This document shows positions 43,657 to 52,908 of a stretch of 64,000 nt of DNA, one piece after another; the first letter of the stretch is position 1, and each line of letters starts with the position of its first letter. Below the pieces are notes generated by a model. It was not told the origin of the DNA. It saw only the letters and a program-made list of their open reading frames with translations, and searched no databases. The position numbers were made by a program, and so were the translations under genes. The stretch spans positions 868,001-932,000 of the forward strand of contig NZ_CP018335.1 in the NCBI RefSeq assembly GCF_001902295.1. The letters are read 5' to 3'. The stretch is from Clostridium kluyveri (GTDB lineage: Bacteria > Bacillota > Clostridia > Clostridiales > Clostridiaceae).

Positions 43657-44724
43657 ATGTCACTGATACAAAAAAAAGATGAATTAACTTCACTTGAAAG
43701 GGTTGTTCTTACTCTGCAGCATAAAAAAGCAGACAGGGTTCCAGCTGTACCACTAGTTTGTGGTGCTTCATACAGGGTTACAGGTACAAGATATGATAAA
43801 TGGTCTAATGATGCAGAAATAGCAACTAAAAGTTTATTGGCAGCTCAGGAATTGATAGGACATGATGCATTTTTATTACTTGTGGATCTTTCAGTAGAGG
43901 CTGCTGATTTTGGACAAGAATTGATTTTCCCAAAGCATAGTACGGCGTATCCCGATTTTAATAATCAATTAATTGCCACTGTTGATGAATATAATAAAGT
44001 TAAAAAAATAAATCCTAGAGAAACAAGGCGTATGAAACAAGTTGTTGATATAATAAAAGGCCTTTCAAAGGCAAGGGGAAATGAAGTGGCCATCCTTGGA
44101 TTTGTATATGGTCCGTTAGGTGTATTGTCTCAAATGAGGGGACACAAAAATTTGTTTGTAGATCTTATTAAGCATCCTGAAGAGGTTCTGGAAGCAGTAG
44201 ATATTATAACTGATGTACTTGTAGAGTATGCTAAAGCTCAAGCAGAGGCAGGAGCTCACTCAGTATGTATAGATCCTTTGTATTCTTCAGGAACGGTACT
44301 TAGAAATACAACATGGGAAAAATTTGAGGGCCCATATCTTAAACGTATTGCTGATGCCATTCGTGAGACAGGTGCAGCAGTATCAATACACAATTGCGGA
44401 GATGGAGTATATTTTGAAGAGGTAATAAAATGGTCAGATCCCGTGGCAATATCTGTAGCACATCCTGCCCACGGATCAAAAACCTGGGAAGAGCATGCTA
44501 AAACTTGGGGAAAGAAAGTAGTTACTATTGGATATTCAGATCCTGCTGATACAGGATTGGTTATGTCTGCTGATGAAATATTAGAAGACTGCAAAAATCA
44601 AATTGATTTATTTAGAAAAAATGAAGCTGGATTTATTCTTTCCACAGGCTGTGAATTCCCTCCTAATGGAAACCTACTTAGTGCAGCAGCAATGGTTGAA
44701 GCATCTAGAAGATATGGGAGATAG
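43657..44724 (+). CDS. UroD-fold corrinoid methyltransferase (likely donor-specific MT I)
   Basis: A 355-residue zinc-type methyltransferase of the uroporphyrinogen decarboxylase superfamily (MtaA/CmuA/O-demethylase branch). Zinc-ligand candidates are HNCGDG (His-x-Cys) and the Cys of STGCEFPPNG. ATG 43657 has AAAGGAGG; an upstream in-frame TTG at 43621 lies over the end of the corrinoid gene and has no signal. Its position directly behind the corrinoid protein suggests that it methylates that protein from an unidentified donor, for example a methoxy, methylthio or halomethyl compound. Confidence 0.88.
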   Translation: MSLIQKKDELTSLERVVLTLQHKKADRVPAVPLVCGASYRVTGTRYDKWSNDAEIATKSLLAAQELIGHDAFLLLVDLSVEAADFGQELIFPKHSTAYPDFNNQLIATVDEYNKVKKINPRETRRMKQVVDIIKGLSKARGNEVAILGFVYGPLGVLSQMRGHKNLFVDLIKHPEEVLEAVDIITDVLVEYAKAQAEAGAHSVCIDPLYSSGTVLRNTTWEKFEGPYLKRIADAIRETGAAVSIHNCGDGVYFEEVIKWSDPVAISVAHPAHGSKTWEEHAKTWGKKVVTIGYSDPADTGLVMSADEILEDCKNQIDLFRKNEAGFILSTGCEFPPNGNLLSAAAMVEASRRYGR

Positions 44725-44752
44725 AGTAACTAATATATAGGAACATATTTAG

Positions 44753-44786
44753 GTCTAATTCAGGTGTTAAAAAATCTGAATTAGAC
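44753..44786 (+). promoter_or_regulatory. Intercistronic hairpin
   Basis: A perfect 11-bp stem, GTCTAATTCAG (44753-44763) with CTGAATTAGAC (44776-44786), not followed by a T-run. It may protect or process the mRNA between the methyltransferase and GTPase genes. Confidence 0.45.
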
Positions 44787-44858
44787 ATCTTCAAACAACT
44801 ACCCAGCATTTTACATATGATTCTGCAGCGATTATCAGTAATTTTAGGAAGTGAGACA

Positions 44859-45812
44859 ATGAAAATAAAAATTGATATTTTTTCAGGCTTTTTAGGTGCA
44901 GGTAAGACCAAATTAATAAAAAAGTTAATAAATGAAAATTTCTATACTGAGAAAGTTATTGTTGTTGAAAATGAGTTTGGTGAAGTTAGTATTGATGATA
45001 AATTTTTACAGAAGTGTGATGTGAAAGTTAAAGAAATAAATGCTGGATGTATTTGCTGTTCAATCCTTAATGATTTTAATAATGTACTTCAAGAAATTAT
45101 TAGTTCACAGGAAGCAAAAAGAATTATTATTGAACCTTCGGGAGTAGGCAAACTTTCTGAAATAGTTAAAATTGTAAAAAAGCTTGAGTCAAATAATGAA
45201 GTGCTTCTTAATATGATAATTACAGTTGTTGATATTACAATGTATGAAGATTTTATTGATTTTTTCAGTGAATTTTATAAAGATCAAATTATTTATGCCA
45301 ATACAATTGTGTTAAGCAGGACACAAAATGTTGATTATAAAAAATTACAGAGTGTAGTTTCAAAAATAAGAGAGCTTAACAAAAGGGCAAATATTATAAC
45401 CACGCCTTGGGATGATTTAACAGGAGATAGTATCGTTAAAGTTGGAGAAAAGGATGGTGAGAAGGATTTATTTAGAAAAGTAAATATAATTAAAAGGCCA
45501 AAGGTAGAAACAAAATTTAAAACCATAAGAAAAAATTCAGCCCCAAATATATTTAGCAGCTGGGGAATTGAAACACCTAAATTATTTTCAGTAGAAACTT
45601 TAAAATATATATTTAGTAATTTTAAAAATGAACAGTTATACGGCAAAGTATTGAGAGCAAAAGGAATAGTACAGACAGATAGAAATCATTGGGTTGAGTT
45701 TGATTTTGTACCAAATGAATTTGAAATAAGAGACACAGAACCTGACTATACTGGACAGGTATGTGTAATAGGAGTTAATTTAAATAAAGAAAATTTGATA
45801 AGTCTTTTCTAA
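44859..45812 (+). CDS. COG0523 (CobW-like) GTPase
   Basis: A G3E-family GTPase of about 318 residues. The P-loop GFLGAGKTK is at the N-terminus, the metal motif GCICCSI (CxCC) near residue 70, and IIEPSGVG and a C-terminal CobW_C-type domain follow. Such proteins deliver metals, mainly zinc or cobalt, to enzymes. ATG 44859 has AGGAAGTGA upstream; the longer frame from 44817 lacks a signal. Within this region it could metallate the zinc-dependent UroD-type methyltransferases or assist corrinoid loading; this is inference. Confidence 0.88.
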   Translation: MKIKIDIFSGFLGAGKTKLIKKLINENFYTEKVIVVENEFGEVSIDDKFLQKCDVKVKEINAGCICCSILNDFNNVLQEIISSQEAKRIIIEPSGVGKLSEIVKIVKKLESNNEVLLNMIITVVDITMYEDFIDFFSEFYKDQIIYANTIVLSRTQNVDYKKLQSVVSKIRELNKRANIITTPWDDLTGDSIVKVGEKDGEKDLFRKVNIIKRPKVETKFKTIRKNSAPNIFSSWGIETPKLFSVETLKYIFSNFKNEQLYGKVLRAKGIVQTDRNHWVEFDFVPNEFEIRDTEPDYTGQVCVIGVNLNKENLISLF

Positions 45813-45905
45813 AAATATATTTGGTTTGAAAATTAGTAGTTATATCATTAGCTGTAATAGTTTGTTGAATTGAAGTTTAGTTATGTGAAATAGCAGGGAG
45901 ATATA

Positions 45906-46574
45906 ATGATGAAGATAAAAGTAATAGCTTGTGAGGTTATGAAAGAAGAAATATTATCAATAGAGCCATTACCCCATGAAGAATTTCAGTTTATATCTAT
46001 GGATTATCATCTTTATCCTAAGAAGCTTGGCAGGGAACTTCAAAATATTATTGATAAATCTTTAGGTTATAGCAGAATTATTTTGGCTTTTGGTTTGTGC
46101 GGAGGTGCTGCCAGGGACTTAAAGGCAACTAATTGTGCACTTACAATACCAAGGGTACATGATTGTATTTCTGTATTTCTTGCCTCAGATAAGGGTTATG
46201 TGTGTGATTTTGAAAAGGAAAAGGGAATATTTTATTTAACTTGTGGGTGGATGATTACAGAGAAATCAATACTTTCTGATCACCAGCGTATTCTTGAAAA
46301 ACATGGTGAAAAAAAGGCATTAAGCTTATTGAACAGAATGTATGATAGTTATAAAAAAGTTTTATTCATACACACAGATCGTTCTTCTCAAGATGAAGAA
46401 ATATTACAATCAAAACAAATAGCCAGTTTACTCAATGTTAAATATGAGGAGATTAAAGGGAGAATTGATTTTATTAAAAAAATCGTAAGAGGACCTTGGG
46501 ATGATAAAAATTTTATAAATATAGACCCTTTGGGAGTTATTACTGAAGAAGACTTTGGGATTAGTGCAAAGTGA
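45906..46574 (+). CDS. DUF1638 protein
   Basis: A 222-residue protein with the DUF1638 pattern: KVIACEVMKEE, ILAFGLCGGAARDL, the CALTIPRVHDCI segment, and FYLTCGWM. Conserved cysteines and a His suggest metal binding. The family is recurrently found beside corrinoid methyltransferase and activation genes in methanogens and clostridia, but its activity is not known. RBS AGGGAG precedes the ATG. It lies between the GTPase and a methyltransferase. Confidence 0.88.
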   Translation: MMKIKVIACEVMKEEILSIEPLPHEEFQFISMDYHLYPKKLGRELQNIIDKSLGYSRIILAFGLCGGAARDLKATNCALTIPRVHDCISVFLASDKGYVCDFEKEKGIFYLTCGWMITEKSILSDHQRILEKHGEKKALSLLNRMYDSYKKVLFIHTDRSSQDEEILQSKQIASLLNVKYEEIKGRIDFIKKIVRGPWDDKNFINIDPLGVITEEDFGISAK

Positions 46575-46610
46575 TTGCTAATATACAAAGCAGAAGGAGA
46601 GATATTTATT

Positions 46611-47633
46611 ATGAATGATTTAAGTCCAAAAGAACGTATAATTCGTACATTTAAAAAGGAGACCACAGATAGACCGCCTGTAATTTGTCCAGGAGGAATG
46701 ATGAACTCAGCTATTGTAGAGGTAATGAATAAAACTGGACATAAGCTTCCAGAAGGTCACCATGATGGCAAACTGATGGCTGAAATTGCAAGTGATGTAC
46801 ATGAAAATACTGGTTTCGAAAATTTTGGCATACCATTTTGTATGACTGTTGAAGCGGAAGTATTGGGGAGTGAAATAAACTATGGAACTCTTTCCTGTGA
46901 ACCTAAAATACAGAAAGAGGTATTTTCTTCTGTATCAGATGTAATATTTAAAGAATTGGGTGCAATGGAGAAGAATCTCAGGGTTAATTCAATAATTGAA
47001 GCTACCTGGGCACTTTCACGAAAGTATTCAGATGTACCTGTAATAGGGAGTCTCACAGGACCAGTCAGTGCGTCAGCATCAATTGTAGATCCTATTCAAT
47101 TTTTAAAGGAGTTAAGGAAAAAGGCAAAGGATGCCCATAAGGTAATTGATTATGCAAGCAATCATATTATAGAACTGGCAAAATTAATGATAGAAAATGG
47201 GGCAAGTGTAATTTCTATTGCTGATCCAACTGCAACTGGAGAGATATTAGGACCAAAGATGTTTAAAGAATATGCAGTTAGATATATAAATAAAGTTGTT
47301 GATGCAATACATGCAATGAATACACCAGTTATTGTGCATATATGTGGAAAAATGAATGCTGTAATGAAGTATATTCCAGAAATCAGGTCTGATGCCATAA
47401 GTACAGATGCATTTATCAATTTAAAGGCATTGAAGGAAGAGTATCCTAAGCTTACTACCATGGGAAATCTTAGTACAATTCTTTTAGAGTTTGGAGATGA
47501 GCAAAAAGTTGTCAATCAAACAGATAGACTTGTAAAAGATGGCATTAACATTATATCACCAGCTTGCGGACTTAGTACATCAACCCCGCTAAAGAATATA
47601 GTATCAATGACAAAAGTGGTAAAGGAGTCATAA
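46611..47633 (+). CDS. UroD-fold methyltransferase (MtaA/MtbA-like)
   Basis: A 340-residue methyltransferase close to methylcobamide:coenzyme M methyltransferases. The zinc motif is IVHICGK with a distal Cys in SPACGLSTSTPL. NDLSPKERIIRTFKKETTDRPP at the N-terminus is typical. ATG 46611 has GAAGGAGAG upstream; a TTG frame from 46575 does not. In bacteria without coenzyme M, such proteins may move methyl from corrinoid to tetrahydrofolate or another acceptor. It overlaps the region of the next activator gene by only three bases of spacing, so they are co-transcribed. Confidence 0.88.
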   Translation: MNDLSPKERIIRTFKKETTDRPPVICPGGMMNSAIVEVMNKTGHKLPEGHHDGKLMAEIASDVHENTGFENFGIPFCMTVEAEVLGSEINYGTLSCEPKIQKEVFSSVSDVIFKELGAMEKNLRVNSIIEATWALSRKYSDVPVIGSLTGPVSASASIVDPIQFLKELRKKAKDAHKVIDYASNHIIELAKLMIENGASVISIADPTATGEILGPKMFKEYAVRYINKVVDAIHAMNTPVIVHICGKMNAVMKYIPEIRSDAISTDAFINLKALKEEYPKLTTMGNLSTILLEFGDEQKVVNQTDRLVKDGINIISPACGLSTSTPLKNIVSMTKVVKES

Positions 47634-47636
47634 TTT

Positions 47637-49307
47637 ATGGTAAAAGTAAATTTTGTTACAAATAATAAATCAATTGCCGTGGAAAAAGGAACTACAATTT
47701 TAGAGGCAGCAAGGGAGGCTGGAGTTATTATAGAGTCTCCTTGTAATGCAGTAGGTGTATGTGGTAAATGTAAGGTAAAAGTTGTTAGTAATAACCTACA
47801 AGATATAGTGCAGGAGGGTAAGCATCATTTATCAGAGGAGGAGAAGTCCCAGGGTTTTGTATTATCCTGCCAGGCTAGGGTAATGGCAGATATAGATGTA
47901 CAGGTGGTATCAGAGAATTTAAATAAGACCCTAAAAATATTAAATTATGGTGAGAGTTTTCATATAGAAATAGATAGTTTTATTAAAAAAGAATATAAAG
48001 ATACGGGAAGGACTTTTATATATGCAGGAGAACAAATAATAGGAGAAGAACAAGGCGATACTACAGCATTGAATTATGGACTAGTTGTGGATATTGGAAC
48101 TACAACATTAGTTACATCATTGGTTGATATTAATACAGGTAAAGAAGTTGGTTCAGTTTCTGCATTAAATCCACAAAGTCTACATGCCCAGGATGTTTTA
48201 TCTAGAATAAAATTTGCATCTGATGAAAAAGGGTTAGGTGTAATGTATTCTGAAATAATAAAAGAATTAAATGGCATGATAGAAAAGATTACAAAAGAAA
48301 CTGGAATAGATAAAAAGTATATTTATGAAGTGGTTTTCAGCGGTAATACATGTATGATTCATCTTGCGGCCAATGTAAACCCATATTCTTTAGGTAAATA
48401 CCCTTATACTCCAGGGTTGGTGGGAGGAAGCTATTTAAGTGCTAAAGATCATAAATTAAACATCTCGGATAGTGGGCTTATATATTTACCACCTATTATT
48501 TCAGCATATGTAGGACCAGATATAACGTCTGGCATATTAGCTACAAGACTCCAAGATAGAAAAGGTACTACACTATTTGTGGATATTGGAACAAATGGAG
48601 AAATGGTAATAGGAAGAGATGGTGAATTATCCTCCACATCCACTGCAGCAGGCCCAGCTTTTGAAGGTATGAATATTACTTATGGTATGAGGGCTGAAAG
48701 AGGTGCTGTAGAATATTTTAATATAGAAGAAGATGGCTCTATAGAAATCAGAACCATTGAAGATGGAGAGCCTATTGGAATTTGCGGTAGCGGCCTTTTA
48801 GATATTGTTGGAGAGCTGGTTTCTAGCGGGGTTATTGGTAAAAATGGCAGGTTTGCATCACCGGAAAAGTCTAATTTACCAGAAGTACTGAAGAAAAGAC
48901 TGATAAAGTTAGATGGAAAAATTGCTTTTGAAATAGCAAAAGACGTATTTCTCACCCAAAAAGATATAAGACAGGTTCAACTGGCAAAAGGTGCAGTAAG
49001 ATCGGGAATAGAATTTCTTATGAAAAGTAAAGAAGTACAGTCAGATGAAGTTGATAAAATACAAATAGCCGGATCATTTGGCTATCATCTAAGAGCAAAA
49101 AGCCTCATAAATATAGGCTTATTACCAAAGGAGTTTGAAGATAAGATAGATTTTGTCGGTAATACATCTAAATCTGGAGGGCGTGCATTTTTATTAAATA
49201 AAAAATACAGAAAAGAAATGGAAGATACAGTAAAAACAATTAAAGTAGTTGAATTATCAAATGGTGAGAATTTCGATAAGATTTTTGTTAAATGTTTATC
49301 TTTTTAA
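47637..49307 (+). CDS. Second corrinoid-protein reductive activator (ferredoxin-ASKHA)
   Basis: A 556-residue activator with the same architecture as the 38916 gene but shorter. The [2Fe-2S] motif is SPCNAVGVCGKCKVKV with LSCQARV. The ASKHA domain has VVDIGTTTLVTSLV, VDIGTNGEMVIG and GICGSGLLDIVG. It begins three bases after the methyltransferase stop, so they are coupled. It probably serves the intact corrinoid protein of this operon. Confidence 0.92.
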   Translation: MVKVNFVTNNKSIAVEKGTTILEAAREAGVIIESPCNAVGVCGKCKVKVVSNNLQDIVQEGKHHLSEEEKSQGFVLSCQARVMADIDVQVVSENLNKTLKILNYGESFHIEIDSFIKKEYKDTGRTFIYAGEQIIGEEQGDTTALNYGLVVDIGTTTLVTSLVDINTGKEVGSVSALNPQSLHAQDVLSRIKFASDEKGLGVMYSEIIKELNGMIEKITKETGIDKKYIYEVVFSGNTCMIHLAANVNPYSLGKYPYTPGLVGGSYLSAKDHKLNISDSGLIYLPPIISAYVGPDITSGILATRLQDRKGTTLFVDIGTNGEMVIGRDGELSSTSTAAGPAFEGMNITYGMRAERGAVEYFNIEEDGSIEIRTIEDGEPIGICGSGLLDIVGELVSSGVIGKNGRFASPEKSNLPEVLKKRLIKLDGKIAFEIAKDVFLTQKDIRQVQLAKGAVRSGIEFLMKSKEVQSDEVDKIQIAGSFGYHLRAKSLINIGLLPKEFEDKIDFVGNTSKSGGRAFLLNKKYRKEMEDTVKTIKVVELSNGENFDKIFVKCLSF

Positions 49308-49328
49308 AGGTAAGGAGAAAGTGAAAAT

Positions 49329-50405
49329 ATGAGTGAATTTTTATTAAAGGATGAAATGACTCCAAAAGAAAGAATTGAAGCTATGATTAATGGTAAGCCT
49401 TTTGACAGAGTACCTTGTAATATTTTTATAGGTGATCATGCTGCAACTATAATAGGTGTAAAAGTATCTGATCTTCATTTTTTCCCGGAAAAGGTTGTTG
49501 AAGGGCAATTAGCAGCAAATGAAAAATATGGAATAGAATCAACAGGAGTTAGTCCAGGGCTTGCAGGAATTGCTGAAGCATTAGGAAGTAAACTTGTTTT
49601 TCCTGATCATGGTGCTCCTTATGTTTCAGAATATGCAATAAAGGATGATTCTGATTTGGAAAAATTAAGTGTACCTCATCCTGCAAAAGCAGGGAGGTTT
49701 CCATTTGTGCTGGATACTGCAGAAAAGCTTGTAGATGAATTTGGAAAAGAAATACCAGTTTCAGTGGAAGTGCCTGGACCATTTACTTCCGCTGGAAATC
49801 TTATGAGAATAGAAAAATTTTTACGTGATACAAGAAAAAATCCTGAATTTGCCCATAGAATCCTTCGCCTTGTAACTGATACCACAATTGCATTTATAAA
49901 AGAAGCTGCAAAACTTGATGTAAGCATGGGTATAGCAGAACCATCCGCTTCTGGAAGCTTAATAAGCCAGAATATGTTCAGGGAGTTTACTCTTCCATAT
50001 TTAAGAGAAATAGTTGATTCTATTAAAGCTTCAGGTAAGGGAGCTCCGTACCTTCATATCTGCGGAAACACCAAAAAAGTTTGGACGCTGATGGCAGATA
50101 CAGGTGCAGAATCATTGAGCCTTGACGATGTGATAGATCTGGAAGAGGCAAAGAAGATTGTAGGAGACAGAGTAGTGTTGATTGGCAATGTAAAACCTAC
50201 GGAAACTATGTATTTAGGAACACCAGAGGATGTGGAGAGAGATGCTAAAGAATGTCTTAGAAAAGCCTATGACAATCCTAAAGGTTATGTACTTGCGTTA
50301 GGATGTGGTTTTCCAATTGATACGCCTCCTGAAAATGTCCATGCTTTGCGTAAAGCGGCAATAAAATATGGCAAGTATCCATATGAACCAGAGCTGTTTA
50401 GCTAG
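49329..50405 (+). CDS. UroD-fold methyltransferase
   Basis: A third full-length UroD-type methyltransferase (358 residues). It shows MTPKERIEAMINGKPFDRVPC, the zinc motif YLHICGNTKK and the distal Cys in ALGCGFPIDTPPENVH. It differs enough from its two neighbours to suggest a separate step or donor. RBS AAGGAGA lies upstream. It sits after the activator and before the AAA+ ATPase, in the same direction. Confidence 0.88.
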   Translation: MSEFLLKDEMTPKERIEAMINGKPFDRVPCNIFIGDHAATIIGVKVSDLHFFPEKVVEGQLAANEKYGIESTGVSPGLAGIAEALGSKLVFPDHGAPYVSEYAIKDDSDLEKLSVPHPAKAGRFPFVLDTAEKLVDEFGKEIPVSVEVPGPFTSAGNLMRIEKFLRDTRKNPEFAHRILRLVTDTTIAFIKEAAKLDVSMGIAEPSASGSLISQNMFREFTLPYLREIVDSIKASGKGAPYLHICGNTKKVWTLMADTGAESLSLDDVIDLEEAKKIVGDRVVLIGNVKPTETMYLGTPEDVERDAKECLRKAYDNPKGYVLALGCGFPIDTPPENVHALRKAAIKYGKYPYEPELFS

Positions 50406-50443
50406 AAATACTTAGAATTCAATAAAATATAGGAGGAGTAGAA

Positions 50444-51328
50444 ATGTCTCTTAGAAATGAAAATAACAATGAGTTTAACTTCGATAAAAGGGCAGAACGC
50501 TATGAAGTCAAAGAGCCAAAATGGGATTTTAAAAGCCTGATTTTAACTAAAAATGTTTTGGAGGAACTTGAAATTTCCTTAAGCATTATAGAAAATGAAA
50601 CCTTAGTTTTTGATACTTGGGGTTTAAGAACCTTCGAGCCTCATCCACGATCTGCTTTGAATTTTTATGGACCTCCTGGAACAGGTAAAACTATGGCTGC
50701 TCATGCCATAGCAAATAAGCTGGGCAAAAAAATATTAATAGCCAGTTATGCACAGATAGAAAGTAAATATCATGGTGAAGGTCCTAAAAATGTGGAAGCT
50801 TTATTTATGGCAGCCCAAAACAATGATGCTGTATTATTTATTGATGAAGCTGACTCAATGTTATCTAAGAGACTTACACATGTAACTCAAGGCTCAGAAC
50901 AAGCTATAAATTCCATGAGAAGTCAACTGCTTATCTGTCTTGAAAAATTTAAGGGTGTAGTAATATTTGCTACTAATTTGGTAAAAAATTATGATTATGC
51001 TTTTGAAACAAGAGTTAAAAACATTAATTTTACCATGCCGGATGAAGAATGCAGAGAGAAAATTTGGGAGGTACACCTACTGCCCAGCATACCTAAAAGT
51101 TATGATGTAAATACTAAAGAACTGGCAGAAAAATTTACGGATTTTTGTGGAAGAGATATAAAAAATGCAGTTATAGATGCCTGTCTTTTTGTTGCAGTAA
51201 ACAAAAAAGATGAATTAAATCAAAATGACATAATAAAAGCTTGTGATAGAATACTTGAAAAAAGAAACAATCTCCATGAAGCAGAGAATAATGATTTATA
51301 TAAAAATAGTAAGTTTGATTATAATTAA
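50444..51328 (+). CDS. AAA+ ATPase
   Basis: A 294-residue single-module AAA+ protein. Walker A is GPPGTGKTMAA (about residue 78), pore-loop-like YAQIESKYHGEGPKN follows, Walker B is AVLFIDEADSML, sensor 1 is VVIFATN, and the helical lid ends near 270. It resembles Cdc48/FtsH-type modules without a protease. RBS AGGAGG is strong. Its place at the end of the corrinoid methyltransferase genes suggests a remodelling role there, possibly for corrinoid protein or methyltransferase assembly; this is inference. Confidence 0.88.
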   Translation: MSLRNENNNEFNFDKRAERYEVKEPKWDFKSLILTKNVLEELEISLSIIENETLVFDTWGLRTFEPHPRSALNFYGPPGTGKTMAAHAIANKLGKKILIASYAQIESKYHGEGPKNVEALFMAAQNNDAVLFIDEADSMLSKRLTHVTQGSEQAINSMRSQLLICLEKFKGVVIFATNLVKNYDYAFETRVKNINFTMPDEECREKIWEVHLLPSIPKSYDVNTKELAEKFTDFCGRDIKNAVIDACLFVAVNKKDELNQNDIIKACDRILEKRNNLHEAENNDLYKNSKFDYN

Positions 51329-51445
51329 GTATGTTTATTCAGATGAAAATTGATAGATTGTTACTACTATTTGTGATTTAGCAATAATAAAATTTGTTGT
51401 ATAAAAACATATATAGAAGTATTAATTTATGTTACTATATAAAAT

Positions 51446-51672
51446 AAGGGTTAGAGTATTGGTGAAAAACCACTATAAACCATATAAGTAAAAGTGAATA
51501 TTAAGAAGATATGGGTTTAATCATTAATTGATTAATTAAAGAGGAATCAGGTGCAATTCCTGAACGGTCACGCCACTGTAAGAAATGAGTTTAAGTACCT
51601 TAGCCACTGGGAAACTGGGAAGGCGTACTTAGATGTAGATTTTCAAGTCAGGATACTTGCCTATATTTGTGT
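51446..51672 (+). promoter_or_regulatory. Cobalamin riboswitch
   Basis: Conserved B12 elements appear in order: GAATCAGGTGCAATTCCTGA, ACGGTCACGCCACTGTAAG, GCCACTGGGAAACTGGGAAGGC (51603-51624), and the B12 box AAGTCAGGATACTTGCC. Binding of a cobamide should reduce expression of the cbiM operon that follows. Upstream of it, 51329-51445 holds no gene. Confidence 0.95.
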
Positions 51673-51742
51673 AATATTTTTTTCTACGAGTGATAGGAGG
51701 AAATAGCATTATGGAATGTATGGAACAATATATCCATTTATG

Positions 51743-51772
51743 ACCTTTTAACGCTTTGTTAAAAGGTTTTTT
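51743..51772 (+). terminator. Riboswitch-linked terminator
   Basis: A perfect 10-bp stem, ACCTTTTAAC (51743-51752) with GTTAAAAGGT (51758-51767), and a T-run to 51772. It is placed between the B12 box and cbiM, as for transcriptional control. Confidence 0.85.
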
Positions 51773-51838
51773 ATAAGTTTGAAGAAACAACCTGATATCA
51801 AAATTTATATAAAAAATATTAAGTGATGAGGTGTTCTT

Positions 51839-52579
51839 ATGTCAAAAAAATATCAGATTTCATTGGGGATTTTTCTTGGATTATTGTTTATTCCTAAAAG
51901 TGTATCTGCAATGCACATTATGGAAGGATTTCTTCCGGCAAAATGGTGTATAGCATGGGGGGCTATATGCATACCTTTTATAGTTGTAGGCTTGTTTTCC
52001 ATAAAAGAAAAGATAAAATTAAATCCTAAAATAAAGATGTTAATAGCAATGTCAGGTGCATTTGCATTTGTGCTTTCTGCTTTAAAAATTCCATCAGTAA
52101 CAGGAAGCTGTTCACATCCTACGGGAGTAGGACTTGGAGCCATACTTTTTGGTCCGGCAATTATGAGCGTATTAGGTGTCATAGTTCTTATATTTCAAGC
52201 ACTTCTTCTTGCACATGGAGGAATCACAACTCTTGGCGCTAATACTTTTTCCATGGGAATAGTTGGACCTTTAGTATCTTATTTTCTGTACAAGCTTTTA
52301 AAGAAAAGGAATGTGTCATCATCTGCAGCGGTATTTACAGCGGCGATGCTTGGAGACTTAATGACTTATATTACAACTTCAATTGAACTTGCACTGGCAT
52401 TTCCTGATGCTACCGGTGGAGTTTTGGCCTCTATGGTAAAGTTTATGGGTATATTTGCAGTAACCCAGATTCCCCTTGCAATAAGTGAGGGAATACTGAC
52501 TGTTGTGGTTTTCAATCTTTTAAATAGTTATGACAAAGAAGAACTTATACAGTTAAATGTTATATCAAAGGAGGCATAA
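51839..52579 (+). CDS. cbiM: Cobalt ECF transporter substrate-binding component CbiM
   Basis: The membrane S-component for Co2+ uptake, 246 residues. An N-terminal signal-like helix ends at VSA, exposing MHIMEGFLP, whose Met-His residues bind cobalt. Further helices carry HPTGVGLGAILFGP and AHGGITTLGANTFSMG. It is the first gene of the B12-riboswitch operon, followed at once by cbiN, cbiQ and cbiO. Confidence 0.96.
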   Translation: MSKKYQISLGIFLGLLFIPKSVSAMHIMEGFLPAKWCIAWGAICIPFIVVGLFSIKEKIKLNPKIKMLIAMSGAFAFVLSALKIPSVTGSCSHPTGVGLGAILFGPAIMSVLGVIVLIFQALLLAHGGITTLGANTFSMGIVGPLVSYFLYKLLKKRNVSSSAAVFTAAMLGDLMTYITTSIELALAFPDATGGVLASMVKFMGIFAVTQIPLAISEGILTVVVFNLLNSYDKEELIQLNVISKEA

Positions 52580-52584
52580 TAAGC

Positions 52585-52908
52585 ATGAATATAGAAGGCA
52601 AAAATAAAAACAACAGTGTGTTTAAAAAGAATTTGATATTGTGTTTTCTTGTAATAGCTATTGCGGTTATTCCTCTAATATTTTTAAAAAATGCTGAGTT
52701 TGCAGGTTCTGATGATAAGGCTGAAAAGGCAATTACACAGATTGATAAAAGTTATAAGCCGTGGTTTTCTTCCATTTGGGAACCGCCAAGTGCTGAAATA
52801 GAAAGTCTCTTGTTTTCATTACAGGCCGCTGTGGGCTCAGGGATTGTGTGTTATTATTTCGGATACTTAAAGGGCAAATCAAAAAAGGATGAAAGTGAAA
52901 AATCATGA
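52585..52908 (+). CDS. cbiN: Cobalt transporter accessory protein CbiN
   Basis: A 107-residue protein with two membrane helices (about 16-33 and 76-92) and a short extracytoplasmic loop containing FAGSDDKAEKAI. It helps CbiM load Co2+. RBS AAAGGAGG overlaps the end of cbiM, and its stop overlaps the cbiQ start (ATGA). Confidence 0.94.
   Translation: MNIEGKNKNNSVFKKNLILCFLVIAIAVIPLIFLKNAEFAGSDDKAEKAITQIDKSYKPWFSSIWEPPSAEIESLLFSLQAAVGSGIVCYYFGYLKGKSKKDESEKS

Noticed and set aside
41436..50405. Heme-pathway uroporphyrinogen decarboxylase (hemE)
   Set aside because: The UroD-fold genes carry zinc-type HxC and distal Cys motifs and sit with corrinoid proteins and activators, so they belong to the methyltransferase branch.
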